From assembly GCF_000308815.1 (NCBI RefSeq), contig NZ_BAFX01000088.1, positions 34,559 through 98,558 of the forward strand: DNA of 64,000 bases, written 5' to 3'. Below the pieces are notes generated by a model. The model was not told where the DNA came from. It searched no databases and worked only from the letters and a program-made list of their open reading frames with translations. This DNA comes from Nocardia concava NBRC 100430 (lineage in GTDB: Bacteria > Actinomycetota > Actinomycetes > Mycobacteriales > Mycobacteriaceae). This document shows positions 41,990 to 50,539 of the stretch, piece after piece (within the stretch, counting starts at the first letter, position 1; each line of letters begins with the position of its first letter). The position numbers were made by a program, and so were the translations under genes.

Positions 41990-42820
41990 ATGTCGCGAAA
42001 CGGTCAGGGGTCGGTGCTCGCCGGTCGAGCGCCGCTGTCCGGGGGCCCATCACACGTACCCGAGGGTCCGACGCAGGTGCTCAGCGCGCCGTCCGGCCCG
42101 ACCGCCATGGTGTTCGGGGCTGGGACACTGCCCGCCGGGCACTGGTTCGACGAGCATGAGCATCCGCAGCATCAAATCGCCTGGGCGGCACGGGGAGTGC
42201 TCACGGTGGAGACGGCGGGCGGGCACTGGGTGCTGCCGCCGACACGCGCGCTGTGGATTCCGGGCGGCACACGGCATCGCACCGGCACCCTCGAAGGCGC
42301 GATCATGCACGGCATCTTTCTGACGCCGGAGCGCTCGCCAGTGGCCTATCTCGTTCCGACCATGCTGCGGGTGGGCAGGCTCATGCATGAACTGTTCTTG
42401 CATCTGACGTCGGACGCCACCTCCCCCGACCAGCGGGAACGGGCCGAAGCGGTGATCTTCGACCTGCTCGATCCGGTCGATGTCATCCCCATCGGCGCGC
42501 CCGCACCGGAGGATCCGCGCATTCGCGGTGTCGTGGAACTGCTGCGCGCCAACCCCGGCGATCAGCGGACCCTCGCCCAATTGGCCAAGGCGGTCGCCAC
42601 CAGCCCGCGCACGCTGGCCCGCGGCTTCCTGGCCGAGACCGGAATCACTTTCGGCCAGTGGCGAACCCAGCTCCGACTGGCCGCTTCCCTGCCCCTCCTG
42701 GCCTCCGGCCTACCTGTCGCCCGGATCGCCGAACGCGTCGGCTACGCAACCCCCAGCGCCTACGTCGCCGCCTTCCATCGCGAGGTCGGCGTCTCCCCCG
42801 CCCGCTATTTCACTCGCTGA
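41990..42820 (+). CDS. AraC family regulator with cupin domain
   Basis: A 276-residue regulator. The N-terminal cupin (HWFDEHEHPQHQIAWAARGVLTV, with the metal-type histidine cluster, and VLPPTRALWIPGGTRHR) precedes a C-terminal AraC HTH: LAQLAKAVATSPRTLARGFL and ARIAERVGYATPSAYVAAFHREVGVSPARYF. It probably controls the divergent methyltransferase. Confidence 0.92.
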   Translation: MSRNGQGSVLAGRAPLSGGPSHVPEGPTQVLSAPSGPTAMVFGAGTLPAGHWFDEHEHPQHQIAWAARGVLTVETAGGHWVLPPTRALWIPGGTRHRTGTLEGAIMHGIFLTPERSPVAYLVPTMLRVGRLMHELFLHLTSDATSPDQRERAEAVIFDLLDPVDVIPIGAPAPEDPRIRGVVELLRANPGDQRTLAQLAKAVATSPRTLARGFLAETGITFGQWRTQLRLAASLPLLASGLPVARIAERVGYATPSAYVAAFHREVGVSPARYFTR

Positions 42821-42838
42821 TCTGTCGGTCGTGAGCGA

Positions 42839-42844
42839 TACGGT
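42839..42844 (+). promoter_or_regulatory. -10 hexamer of leaderless promoter
   Basis: TACGGT, seven bases, then ATG 42852, although the AraC gene ends only 19 bases earlier. Confidence 0.6.
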
Positions 42845-42851
42845 CGGCGGT

Positions 42852-43151
42852 ATGGCGAACCGCGAGTACTCGTTTACGGCTGAGCTCTGGGAGTGGGAGG
42901 CGCAGGCGTCCTGGTTCTTCGTGAGCCTGCCCGAGGCCGTCGCCGACGAAATCGAGGAGCGGTTCGGGCATACCGCAGCGGGATTCGGGTCGATCAAGGT
43001 CAAGGTGACCGTGGGTAGCAGTCGCTGGTCGACTTCGATCTTTCCCGACGGCAAGCGCGGGACCTATGTGCTGCCGATGAAGAAGGCTGTCCGGACCGCC
43101 GAGGGACTGACCGTCGGCGATCCGGTCGAGGTGGAGCTGGAAATCGTGTGA
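42852..43151 (+). CDS. DUF1905 family protein
   Basis: A 99-residue beta-barrel-like protein. YSFTAELWEWEAQASWFFVSLPEAVADEI, GFGSIKVKVTVGSSRWSTSIFP and YVLPMKKAVRTAEGLTVGDPVEVELEI are typical DUF1905 blocks. Function unknown. ATG 42852 is the leaderless start; the open frame upstream overlaps the AraC gene in another frame and is a shadow. It converges with the helicase gene. Confidence 0.9.
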   Translation: MANREYSFTAELWEWEAQASWFFVSLPEAVADEIEERFGHTAAGFGSIKVKVTVGSSRWSTSIFPDGKRGTYVLPMKKAVRTAEGLTVGDPVEVELEIV

Positions 43152-43171
43152 TTCCCGCGCCGCTCGGTGGA

Positions 43172-44881
43172 TCAGAGGCGGCGGAGGGCGGCTATGCGCT
43201 CCGTCAGCTGGTCGGCGGTGGCGAGAGCGGTTGGGGGGCCGCCGCATTCGCGGCGTAGGTCGCCGTGGATCACGCCGTGGGGTTTGCCGGTGCGGTGGTG
43301 GTGCATGGCTACCAGGGAATTGAGTTCGCGACGCAATTCCGAGAGGCGGTCGGAGGTGGCGGCGCGTTCGGCGGCGGCCTCGACCGCGGGGCCGGCCGGG
43401 GCGGCGGCGATGGCGCTGCGTTCCTGGAGTTGGCGGGATTGGCGTTCGCGGAGCAGGGCACGCATCTGGTCGGCGTCGAGCAGGCCGGGGATGCCGAGGT
43501 AGTCGGCTTCCTCGTCGCTGCCGGAGAAGGTGGCGGTGCCGAAGGAGTCGCCGTCGTAGATGACCTGGTCGAGTTCGGCGTCGGCGGCCAGGGCGATGAA
43601 CTTCTTCTCCTCCTCGCCCGGTTCGTCCTTCTGCTTGTTGGCGTCGATGAGCAGTTCGTCCTCGAGCGCGTTGGCCTCGCGGTGCGGCTTGCCGATGACG
43701 TGGTCGCGCTGCAATTCCAGCTGCGCGGCCAGATCCAGCAGCACCGGCACCGAGGGCAGGAAGACGCTGGCGGTCTCACCGGCCTTACGGGCACGCACGA
43801 AGCGGCCGATGGCCTGCGCGAAGTACAGCGGCGTCGAGGCGCTGGTCGCGTAGACACCGACGGCCAGACGCGGCACGTCGACGCCTTCGGACACCATGCG
43901 CACCGCGACCATCCACGGATCGGTGTTCGCGCTGAACTCGCTGATCCGCCCGGAGGAGTCCGGATCGTCGGAGAGCACGATGGTCGGTTTGGTGCCCGAG
44001 ATGTGTTCCAGCAGTTCGGCGTAGTCGCGCGCCTTGTCCTGGTCGGTGGCGATCACCAGGCCGCCCGCGTCGGGCATGCCGGTGGCGCGCAGCTGCCGCA
44101 GGCGGGTGTCGGCGGCCTGCAGCACCTTCGACATCCAGTCACCGGCGGGATCGAGGGCGGTGCGCCAGGCGCGCGCGGTCTGTTCCGCGTTGAGGGGTTC
44201 GCCGAGGCGGGCCGAGTACTCCTCGCCCGCGCTGTCGCGCCAGTGCGCCTCACCGGAGTAGGCGAGGAACACGACCGGTCTGACGACGCCGTCGGCGAGC
44301 GCCTCGGAGTAGCCGTAGGTGTGGTCGGCGCGCGACTTCTCGAAACCGGACTCGTCGACCTCGTAGGTGATGAACGGGATCTTCGAATCATCGCTGCGGA
44401 ACGGGGTACCCGTCAGGTGCAGGCGGCGGGTGGCGTCGCTGAACGCCTCCTCGACGGCCTCGCCCCAGCTCTTGGCGTCACCGGCGTGGTGGATCTCGTC
44501 CATGATCACCAGCGTCTTGCGGTTCTCGGTCCGCACCCGGTGCTTGAACGGGTGCGACGCGATCTGCGCGTACGTCACCACGACACCGTGATAGTCCGAG
44601 GAGGTGGAGCCGGTGGAGTTCGAGAAGTTCGAGTCCAGCTGAATCCCGTTGCGCGCGGCCGAGGCCGCCCACTGGTGTTTGAGGTGCTCGGTGGGCGCGA
44701 CCACCGTCACCTGATCGACCGTGCGGTCGTTCAACAATTCGGCAGCCACCCGCAACGCGAAGGTTGTCTTACCGGCGCCCGGAGTCGCAACGGCAAGAAA
44801 ATCGCGTGGCTTGGTCGTCAGATACTTGGTTAGTGCCCTGCGCTGCCATGCACGTAACGAACCGCCACCACCCGAAGTCAC
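43172..44881 (-). CDS. DEAD/DEAH-box helicase (SF2)
   Basis: A 569-residue SF2 helicase. ATPGAGKTTFALRVAAELL (about 30-48) is Walker A, VIMDEIHHAG the DEIH box, LTGTPFRS motif III, RMVSEGVDVPRLAVGVYAT motif V and QAIGRFVRAR motif VI. The C-terminal ~150 residues are charged and partly coiled (KQKDEPGEEEKK). Such RAD25-like proteins act in DNA repair or RNA metabolism in actinobacteria; the role here is undefined. GTG 44881 has a TACTCT -10 seven bases upstream and removes a non-conserved N-terminal extension. Confidence 0.93.
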   Translation of the reverse strand: MTSGGGGSLRAWQRRALTKYLTTKPRDFLAVATPGAGKTTFALRVAAELLNDRTVDQVTVVAPTEHLKHQWAASAARNGIQLDSNFSNSTGSTSSDYHGVVVTYAQIASHPFKHRVRTENRKTLVIMDEIHHAGDAKSWGEAVEEAFSDATRRLHLTGTPFRSDDSKIPFITYEVDESGFEKSRADHTYGYSEALADGVVRPVVFLAYSGEAHWRDSAGEEYSARLGEPLNAEQTARAWRTALDPAGDWMSKVLQAADTRLRQLRATGMPDAGGLVIATDQDKARDYAELLEHISGTKPTIVLSDDPDSSGRISEFSANTDPWMVAVRMVSEGVDVPRLAVGVYATSASTPLYFAQAIGRFVRARKAGETASVFLPSVPVLLDLAAQLELQRDHVIGKPHREANALEDELLIDANKQKDEPGEEEKKFIALAADAELDQVIYDGDSFGTATFSGSDEEADYLGIPGLLDADQMRALLRERQSRQLQERSAIAAAPAGPAVEAAAERAATSDRLSELRRELNSLVAMHHHRTGKPHGVIHGDLRRECGGPPTALATADQLTERIAALRRL

Positions 44882-44888
44882 TCGGTAG

Positions 44889-44894
44889 AGAGTA
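44889..44894 (-). promoter_or_regulatory. -10 hexamer of leaderless helicase promoter
   Basis: TACTCT on the minus strand, seven bases, then GTG 44881. Confidence 0.65.
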
Positions 44895-45003
44895 GCGATC
44901 GAACCCGACAGCTTTCCAATCCGACACAGCCCCTTCGAGTGCGCCACGACACATTGCGGGTCCGCTCCCATTCGAACCGCTGGTAGGCGATGCTTAGGCC
45001 ACG

Positions 45004-46080
45004 ATGAACGCGCCCGACGACTCTCCGCAACACGCCGACGCGCCCGCGCCCGCAACGCCCGTCGTGCTCGCCGCCACCCGTTGGGGTCGCATCCGGCAAC
45101 TCGTCGTGCACGTCGCGGTGAAGGCCTGGGACGATTCGATCTTCAACAAATCCGCCGCGGCCGCCTTCTGGCAGACCCTGTCGCTGGCCCCGCTGCTGCT
45201 CGGACTGCTGGGCAGCCTCGGCTATGTCGGCCACTGGTTCGGTCCGGACACGGTGAGCATCGTGCAGTCCAAGATCGTCAGCTTCGCGCGGAAGGCGTTC
45301 AGCCCCAGCGTGGTCGACAGCCTGGTCCAGCCGACGGTCAACGACGTCCTGCACAGCGGCCACGGCGGTGTCGTCTCGGTCGGATTCGTGCTGTCCCTGT
45401 GGGCCGGTTCCTCGGCCATGGCCACCTTCGTCGACGCCATCACCGCCGCGCACGGCCAGGCCACCGCCCGCCACCCCGTCTGGCAGCGCATCTTCGCGCT
45501 GCTGCTCTACGTCGGCTTCCTGCTGATCGCCGTCCTGATCCTGCCCCTGATCGCCCTGGGGCCGACCATCATCGGCCGCGTCCTCCCCCACGCCTGGCGC
45601 GAACCCGGCCTGCGGCTGATCGACACGTTCTACTACCCCGCCACCGGCCTGCTCCTGATCGTCGGCCTGACCTTCCTCTACAAGATGGCCCTGCACCGCA
45701 CCCTCCCCTGGCACCGGCTCTTCGGCGGCGCTCTGGTCGCGGGCGTGTTCTTCATGGCCGCCAGCGAGGGCCTGCGCCGCTACCTGGCCTGGATCACCAA
45801 GACCGGAATCTCCTACGGCGCCTTGGCCGCCCCCATCGCGTTCCTGCTGTTCACGTTCTTCCTGGCCTTCGCCATCATTCTGGGCGCCGAATTCAATGCC
45901 AGCGTCCAAGAGTTCTGGCCCGCCCGAGCCACCCGCCTGTCGCAGGTTCGCGCTTGGTGGAATTCACGCAAGCACCGTCGAGTCCTTCCGCCCGTCGCCG
46001 ACACAGCGACCGTGCCGGAGGATCCGCCCCCGCCGCCCGCCACCCCCACCTCCCAGCCCGTGCAGATCAACCCGGGCTAG
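45004..46080 (+). CDS. YihY/virulence factor BrkB family membrane protein (Rv2707-like)
   Basis: A 358-residue inner-membrane protein with six hydrophobic helices between about 50 and 300. AAAAFWQTLSLAPLLLGLLG, FVLSLWAGSSAMATFVDAITAAHG, FYYPATGLLLIVGLTFLYKMAL and ISYGALAAPIAFLLFTFFLAFAIILGAEFNA are YihY-family features. The ~60-residue C-terminal tail is Pro-rich and basic. Once called RNase BN, the family is now of unknown function. The M. tuberculosis homologue Rv2707 lies near sigA, in line with this region's origin. Confidence 0.92.
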   Translation: MNAPDDSPQHADAPAPATPVVLAATRWGRIRQLVVHVAVKAWDDSIFNKSAAAAFWQTLSLAPLLLGLLGSLGYVGHWFGPDTVSIVQSKIVSFARKAFSPSVVDSLVQPTVNDVLHSGHGGVVSVGFVLSLWAGSSAMATFVDAITAAHGQATARHPVWQRIFALLLYVGFLLIAVLILPLIALGPTIIGRVLPHAWREPGLRLIDTFYYPATGLLLIVGLTFLYKMALHRTLPWHRLFGGALVAGVFFMAASEGLRRYLAWITKTGISYGALAAPIAFLLFTFFLAFAIILGAEFNASVQEFWPARATRLSQVRAWWNSRKHRRVLPPVADTATVPEDPPPPPATPTSQPVQINPG

Positions 46081-46152
46081 CCGCAGCACGTTTCACCGGC
46101 CCGCGAACGGGCACGCCGGAAACAGCCATCCGGTCCTGGAAAGGGAAGGCTG

Positions 46153-46716
46153 ATGTCGGTTCCGCTGTGCAGCGCCGAGGGCGCGCCACTCGAATGCCTC
46201 GCCGTGGGGCTCGGTTGGGAGCCTTCGCTGCCGTCGGTCGACCTCGGACTGGACCAGCGCACCGCCGTGACGAACCGGTTCGATCTGAATCTCGCGGCGC
46301 TGTTGTTCAGCTCGGATCAGCTCGTGGATGTCGTCTTCTACGATCACCTGGCCTCCGCGGACGGCTCGGTGCGCCATTCCGGCGACGATCTCACCGGTGA
46401 AGGTCTCGGCGACAACGAGACGATCATCATCGACATCCCCCGCATCGCGCCCTCGGTCTCCGCCGTCATGTTCGTCGTAAGTTCCTACACCGCAAGGCCG
46501 TTCACCGATATTCCGAATGCCTACTGTCATGTGACCGACGCGGCGTCCCGCCTCGAGGTCGCCCGCTACGCCCTCACCGGCGGCCCCTACACCGCCTATG
46601 TCGTCGGCAAACTCACCCGCACCCCGGACATGTGGTTTTTCGCCGGCATCGGCGCGGGCGTCGCCGCGACCCACGTCGCCGAGACCGTCCCCTATCTCTC
46701 GCCCTATCTACCCTGA
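46153..46716 (+). CDS. TerD-domain protein
   Basis: A 187-residue TerD-family protein. VGLGWEPSL (about 18-26) and LTGEGLGDNETIIIDIPRIAP carry the calcium-site acidic pattern of TerD (GD-x-E), and FDLNLAALLF and DVVFYDHL are the shared beta-strands. TerD proteins bind Ca2+ and associate with tellurite and stress-resistance or membrane-surveillance functions. Good GGGAAGG ribosome site. The permease-like gene follows 15 bases later. Confidence 0.9.
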   Translation: MSVPLCSAEGAPLECLAVGLGWEPSLPSVDLGLDQRTAVTNRFDLNLAALLFSSDQLVDVVFYDHLASADGSVRHSGDDLTGEGLGDNETIIIDIPRIAPSVSAVMFVVSSYTARPFTDIPNAYCHVTDAASRLEVARYALTGGPYTAYVVGKLTRTPDMWFFAGIGAGVAATHVAETVPYLSPYLP

Positions 46717-46731
46717 TCAGGAGGTGGCGAC

Positions 46732-47157
46732 ATGAGGCATGTCGACAGCGATGACCAACGCGGCGGGCAACCACGGACACCCGAGAATTTCCCGCGCCTG
46801 ACGGTGTTCGACCGGTTCGCCACCGCCACGGCAATACGGGCCTCGCGCGCGGGATTCTTCGTGTTCTGTGTGGCGCTGGTGCTGATCTGGATACCGTCCA
46901 TCGTGGTGGTCCGCAGCGTGGACACCTGGCAGCTGGTGATCAACACCGCCACCACCATCATCACCTTCCTGCTGGTGGCGCTGCTGCAGAACACTCAAAG
47001 CCGCAGCGACGCCGCCATTCAGGCCAAACTCAACGCCATCAGCGACGCCCTGGCCGACTTCATGGGCGAACTCAGCGCCGAATACCCCGAACTGGAAAAG
47101 CACCGCCGCGAACTCACCGACGCGGTCGGGCTGGAGGACCGGGAGGGCAGCAGTTGA
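46732..47157 (+). CDS. low-affinity iron permease family membrane protein
   Basis: A 141-residue protein. VFDRFATATAIRASRAGFF (about 25-43) is a family hallmark, followed by two transmembrane helices: FFVFCVALVLIWIPSIV and LVINTATTIITFLLVALLQN. QSRSDAAIQAKLNAISDALADF is the usual cytosolic helix. Despite the family name, bacterial members have no proven transport role. GGAGG precedes the ATG. It is in an operon with the TerD gene and converges with the next gene. Confidence 0.88.
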   Translation: MRHVDSDDQRGGQPRTPENFPRLTVFDRFATATAIRASRAGFFVFCVALVLIWIPSIVVVRSVDTWQLVINTATTIITFLLVALLQNTQSRSDAAIQAKLNAISDALADFMGELSAEYPELEKHRRELTDAVGLEDREGSS

Positions 47158-47268
47158 ATCGCCGGATCCCTTACGACGACTCGCGAACCAGGGGCACGCG
47201 CCGACGGCGGCGACGCTTCCGGGCCGGAGGCTGCGAGCGGCGCGGCCGGGCGTAACGCATCAGTTCCA

Positions 47269-47553
47269 TCAGCAGATCCTCCGCGCGCGGAATCGCGAGA
47301 TGTCGACCCGTAGCCGCCAGACGAGTTCCGGATCGCCCGGCTCCAGCACGGTCGCGCGCACCGGCAGCACATAACCGGCGATCCCGGCGTCGATGAGCGC
47401 GAAAAGCACTCGGTAGACCTGAGATTCAGGCAGATCCGCCAGCACACCCCACGCCCGGGCATTCAACCCATTGGCCAAACCGCGTGCGGGCACCCAGTGC
47501 GTGGCCGCACGCGATCCCGACCACGGATCGGGAACCTCACGCGCCGCCGTCAT
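47269..47553 (-). CDS. hypothetical protein, possibly frameshifted near its C-terminus
   Basis: A 94-residue soluble protein I do not recognise. WVPARGLANGLNARAWGVLADLPESQVYRVLFALIDAGIAGYVLPVRAT has a compact helix-strand pattern. The frame ends at TGA 47269, but another frame continues with EDLLMELMRYARPRRSQPP, a strongly basic tail ending at TAA 47171. Removing CG from the GCGCGCG run near 47285 would fuse them into a ~125-residue protein with a basic tail. GGAGGG precedes ATG 47553. Confidence 0.6.
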   Translation of the reverse strand: MTAAREVPDPWSGSRAATHWVPARGLANGLNARAWGVLADLPESQVYRVLFALIDAGIAGYVLPVRATVLEPGDPELVWRLRVDISRFRARRIC

Positions 47554-47618
47554 CGTGCCAGCCCTCCAGGGAATCGGATCAGTCCTCCTCATCATCTCCC
47601 AGATACTCCGGATCGGCG

Positions 47619-48200
47619 TCACTGCATGGCGAATTGCAGCAGGGCCTGCATGTCGCCCTGCTTGACCTTGCCCTTGCGGTCGAGCACTTCCAGTTGCCAG
47701 TTCGCGCCGTTACGGAAGGCTCGGCAGATGGCGTTGGCGTTGTCGGCGCCCAGCAGTGACGGCCAGATGTCGGCGACCTGCTGGGTGCTGCCGCCGCTGG
47801 CGTCGTAGATCTTGAAGGAGATGTTGTTGGCCTTCTCGAAGGAGCTGCCCTTCTTGAAGGCGGCCGCCACGAAGATGATCGAAGTGATGGCGGTGGGCAC
47901 GTTCGCGAAGGTGACATGCACGGTCTCGTCATCGCCGGAGGCCGCGCCCGTCTGCTCGTCACCGGTGTGCGCGACCGACCCGTTGCCGAGCGGATCGAGG
48001 GAATCCAGCCCGGCGAAACGCACCGGATCCGAACCCTGCATGAGAACGGCGATCAGGTCGAGATCGACACCCTTCTTGCGGCGCGCGATGCCGAGCAGCC
48101 CGCCGCTGGTTCCGGCGGACGGATCCCAGCTGACCCCCACACTCATCTTGGTGATCCCCGCGAGATCCGCGGCCCCGTCTTCTTTCTTGAGCGTAATCAC
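47619..48200 (-). CDS. TerD-family stress protein
   Basis: A 193-residue TerD protein. VGVSWDPSAGTSGG and DLDLIAVLM are the first conserved strands, SGDDETVHVTFANVP carries the acidic Ca2+-site motif, and SIIFVAAAFKKGSSFEKANNISFKIYD is typical. It is a clear paralogue of the TerD at 46.2 kb but on the opposite strand. GTG 48200 is the leaderless start with TAGGGT seven bases upstream; an earlier GTG at 48209 would overlap that hexamer. Confidence 0.93.
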   Translation of the reverse strand: MITLKKEDGAADLAGITKMSVGVSWDPSAGTSGGLLGIARRKKGVDLDLIAVLMQGSDPVRFAGLDSLDPLGNGSVAHTGDEQTGAASGDDETVHVTFANVPTAITSIIFVAAAFKKGSSFEKANNISFKIYDASGGSTQQVADIWPSLLGADNANAICRAFRNGANWQLEVLDRKGKVKQGDMQALLQFAMQ

Positions 48201-48207
48201 GATTTCC

Positions 48208-48213
48208 ACCCTA
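48208..48213 (-). promoter_or_regulatory. -10 hexamer of leaderless terD promoter
   Basis: TAGGGT on the minus strand, seven bases, then GTG 48200. Confidence 0.65.
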
Positions 48214-48234
48214 CCGATCCGGCGCGTTCGCGGG

Positions 48235-49764
48235 TCACCGGAAGCGTTCGCGCAGTGCGGCTTTGACGAGCTTGCCGGTCGGTGTGCGGGGCAGGTCGTC
48301 GAGGAATTCGAAGCGGCGCGGGATCTTGTATCCGGCGATCCGGTCGCGGAGATGCTCGCGCAGTTCGGCGGCGAGTTCGGGGCCGGCGTCGGCCGCGTCC
48401 AGGGGCTGGATGACGGCCAGGACCGACTCGCCCATCTCCTCGTCCGGAATGCCGATCACCGCCGCGTCCAACACCTTCGGATGCGGGATCAGGCAGTTCT
48501 CGATCTCCTGCGGGTAGATGTTCACTCCGCCCGAGATGATCACGAAGGCCTTGCGGTCGGTCAGGAACAGGTAGCCGTCCTCGTCCACATAGCCGATATC
48601 GCCGGTGGTGGACCAGTCCTCGTGGGCCGGATGCCGTGTCTCGGCGGTCTTCACCGGGTCGTTGTGGTATTCGAACCGCGTGTCCGGGCGTTCGAAATAG
48701 ATGAGTCCGGTTGCGCCGGTCTCCAATTCGGTGCCGTCGTCGGCGCAGATGTGAATCGCGCCCACCCCGGCCCGGCCCACCGAACCGGGTTTGCGCAGCC
48801 ATTCCGCACTGGAGATGAAGGTCGCGCCATTGCCCTCGGTGGACGAGTAGTACTCGTACAGCACCGGTCCCCACCAGTCGATCATCGCCCGCTTCACCTC
48901 GGCCGGGCAGGGCGCGGCGGCATGGATCGCGACCCGCAGGCTGGACAGGTCATGGCGCTCACGAGTCTTCTTGTCCAGCTTGAGCATTCGCACGAACATG
49001 GTCGGCACCCACTGGCTGTGCGTCACCCGATGGCGTTCGATGGCTGCGAGGGCCCGCTCGGCGTCGAAGCGGTCCAACAGCACCACGGTCCCACCCAGCG
49101 CCTGCACCACTCCGGCGAACCGTAGCGGGGCCGCGTGATAGATCGGCGCGGGCGACAGATACACGGTGTCCGTTCCGAATCCGTACATCGGACCGAATAC
49201 CGCGGTGTACGTGTCCCCCGGCTCGTGCACCGCGAACTCCGGCAGCGGCGGCTTGATTCCCTTGGGCCGCCCCGTGGTTCCCGAGGAATACAGCATGTCG
49301 GCCCCGCGCGGCTGGCTCGGCAACGGTTCCGACGACACCGAATCCAAAGCCCGTTCATAGGATTCATGCCCGGGCACCTGCCCGTGATAGGACAGCCGGA
49401 TCCGAACACCGGGCGTGGCGTCGGAGATCTGCTCGGCGGTCTTCCCGAGCGACGCGGCCACGATCAGCGCCTCGGCCCCGCAATCCTCGACGATGTAGGC
49501 GACTTCGGCGGGCGCGAGGTGCCAATTCACCGCCGTGATGTACAGCCCGGAGCGCAGTGCGGCCCAATAGATCTCGAATACCCGCGGGTGATTGTCGGCC
49601 AACAGCGCCAGGTGATCGCCCCGTCGCAGCCCGGCCTCGTACAGATACCGCGCCAGCCGCGCGGAATTCTCCTCCAACTCCCGATAGCTCAGCGCCTCAC
49701 CGGTACCGGCGAGGACGGCGGCGGGCTTATCCGGGAACCGGGAGACATACGCACCGGGATACAT
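48235..49764 (-). CDS. acyl-CoA synthetase (AMP-forming), FadD-like
   Basis: A 509-residue adenylate-forming ligase. MLYSSGTTGRPKGIK is the P-loop (A3), YEYYSSTEGNG motif A5, STTGDIGYVDEDGYLFLTDRK the A7/A8 hinge, and RTPTGKLVK contains the A10 catalytic lysine. It activates a carboxylic acid and transfers it to CoA; sequence alone does not say which acid. AGGAG precedes ATG 49764. It begins 34 bases beyond the terD start region on the same strand, so read-through is possible. Confidence 0.93.
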   Translation of the reverse strand: MYPGAYVSRFPDKPAAVLAGTGEALSYRELEENSARLARYLYEAGLRRGDHLALLADNHPRVFEIYWAALRSGLYITAVNWHLAPAEVAYIVEDCGAEALIVAASLGKTAEQISDATPGVRIRLSYHGQVPGHESYERALDSVSSEPLPSQPRGADMLYSSGTTGRPKGIKPPLPEFAVHEPGDTYTAVFGPMYGFGTDTVYLSPAPIYHAAPLRFAGVVQALGGTVVLLDRFDAERALAAIERHRVTHSQWVPTMFVRMLKLDKKTRERHDLSSLRVAIHAAAPCPAEVKRAMIDWWGPVLYEYYSSTEGNGATFISSAEWLRKPGSVGRAGVGAIHICADDGTELETGATGLIYFERPDTRFEYHNDPVKTAETRHPAHEDWSTTGDIGYVDEDGYLFLTDRKAFVIISGGVNIYPQEIENCLIPHPKVLDAAVIGIPDEEMGESVLAVIQPLDAADAGPELAAELREHLRDRIAGYKIPRRFEFLDDLPRTPTGKLVKAALRERFR

Positions 49765-49900
49765 CCAGAACTCCTGTTCGCCGAACTCTGTTCGTGAACC
49801 ACGCTAACGGGTCGGGCGCCACGAGCGAGGGCATATGACATCAGTTCTTATGGAGCTTTGATCTCCACCCGACAACCACGGAATCCCCACGGTCGATGGC

Positions 49901-49906
49901 TAACCT
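49901..49906 (+). promoter_or_regulatory. -10 hexamer of leaderless promoter
   Basis: TAACCT, seven bases, then ATG 49914. Confidence 0.6.
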
Positions 49907-49913
49907 CGACGGC

Positions 49914-50276
49914 ATGATCAAGAACCGGCCCGTGTTGTTCTCGGTGCTCTACATTCTCGGGTCAGTCTTCCTCGGTCCGGCGATCTACCTCGGCGGATAC
50001 CTGATCACCCCCGCCAACGGCGACTACTGCGACGTCGCGGTACACGGCAGTGCCGCGCGCCGCGACCGGGATTACGCGATCGTCGACAATATCCAGATCA
50101 CCGGCGCGACAGCCATGCTCGCGGTCGGACTGGCACTGATGATCTGGCTGTGGGCGAATCATCGCAGAATCGGCTGGCCCACACTCATTCTGACCACCGC
50201 CGGAATCCTCGTCATGGCGGCCGGCTACGTGCTCGTCTGCACGGCGGGCGCGATCGGAAGCACGACCACCTGCTGA
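49914..50276 (+). CDS. small integral membrane protein, unknown
   Basis: A 120-residue protein with three membrane helices: PVLFSVLYILGSVFLGPAIYL (6-26), ATAMLAVGLALMIWLW (about 66-81) and WPTLILTTAGILVMAAGYVLV (about 89-109). A hydrophilic loop with a cysteine (GDYCDVAVHGSAARRDRDY) joins helices 1 and 2, and the protein ends in a cysteine. No family is recognised. The leaderless -10 favours ATG 49914 over ATG 49896. Confidence 0.72.
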   Translation: MIKNRPVLFSVLYILGSVFLGPAIYLGGYLITPANGDYCDVAVHGSAARRDRDYAIVDNIQITGATAMLAVGLALMIWLWANHRRIGWPTLILTTAGILVMAAGYVLVCTAGAIGSTTTC

Positions 50277-50539
50277 TCGCCCCCTCCGGCCGGCACCAGG
50301 GCGACGAATCCGGGGTGACCAGGTATCTCACCGGCACCGTCGAGGTGGACGGTCAGCCGGTGTCCCTCACCGACACCGGCTGGTCGGAATCCATGCGGGA
50401 ATCGGAGAGTCAGCTCGTCACGAGGGACGGGGAGGTCATGGTCGGCCGATCCCACTCCGGCGACGAGAACGGTGCCACGCAGCATCAGAACGCGGCACCG
50501 AATCTTCCGGACTGACTCGCCGGGTCGTCGGGCCGGGTC

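Noticed and set aside
43265..44833. 522-residue plus-strand frame opposite the DEAD/DEAH helicase
   Set aside because: Val/Gly-rich mirror of the helicase gene with no motif of its own.
38482..48200. Helicases, SWIM protein and TerD genes as a phage-defence island
   Set aside because: No nuclease, toxin, restriction or CBASS-type partner was seen, and several members are ordinary actinobacterial genes.
50277..50515. Open frame after the small membrane protein (RYLTGTVEVDGQPVSLTDTGW part)
   Set aside because: Partly protein-like, but there is no start signal and it overlaps the previous gene out of frame; not enough to call.
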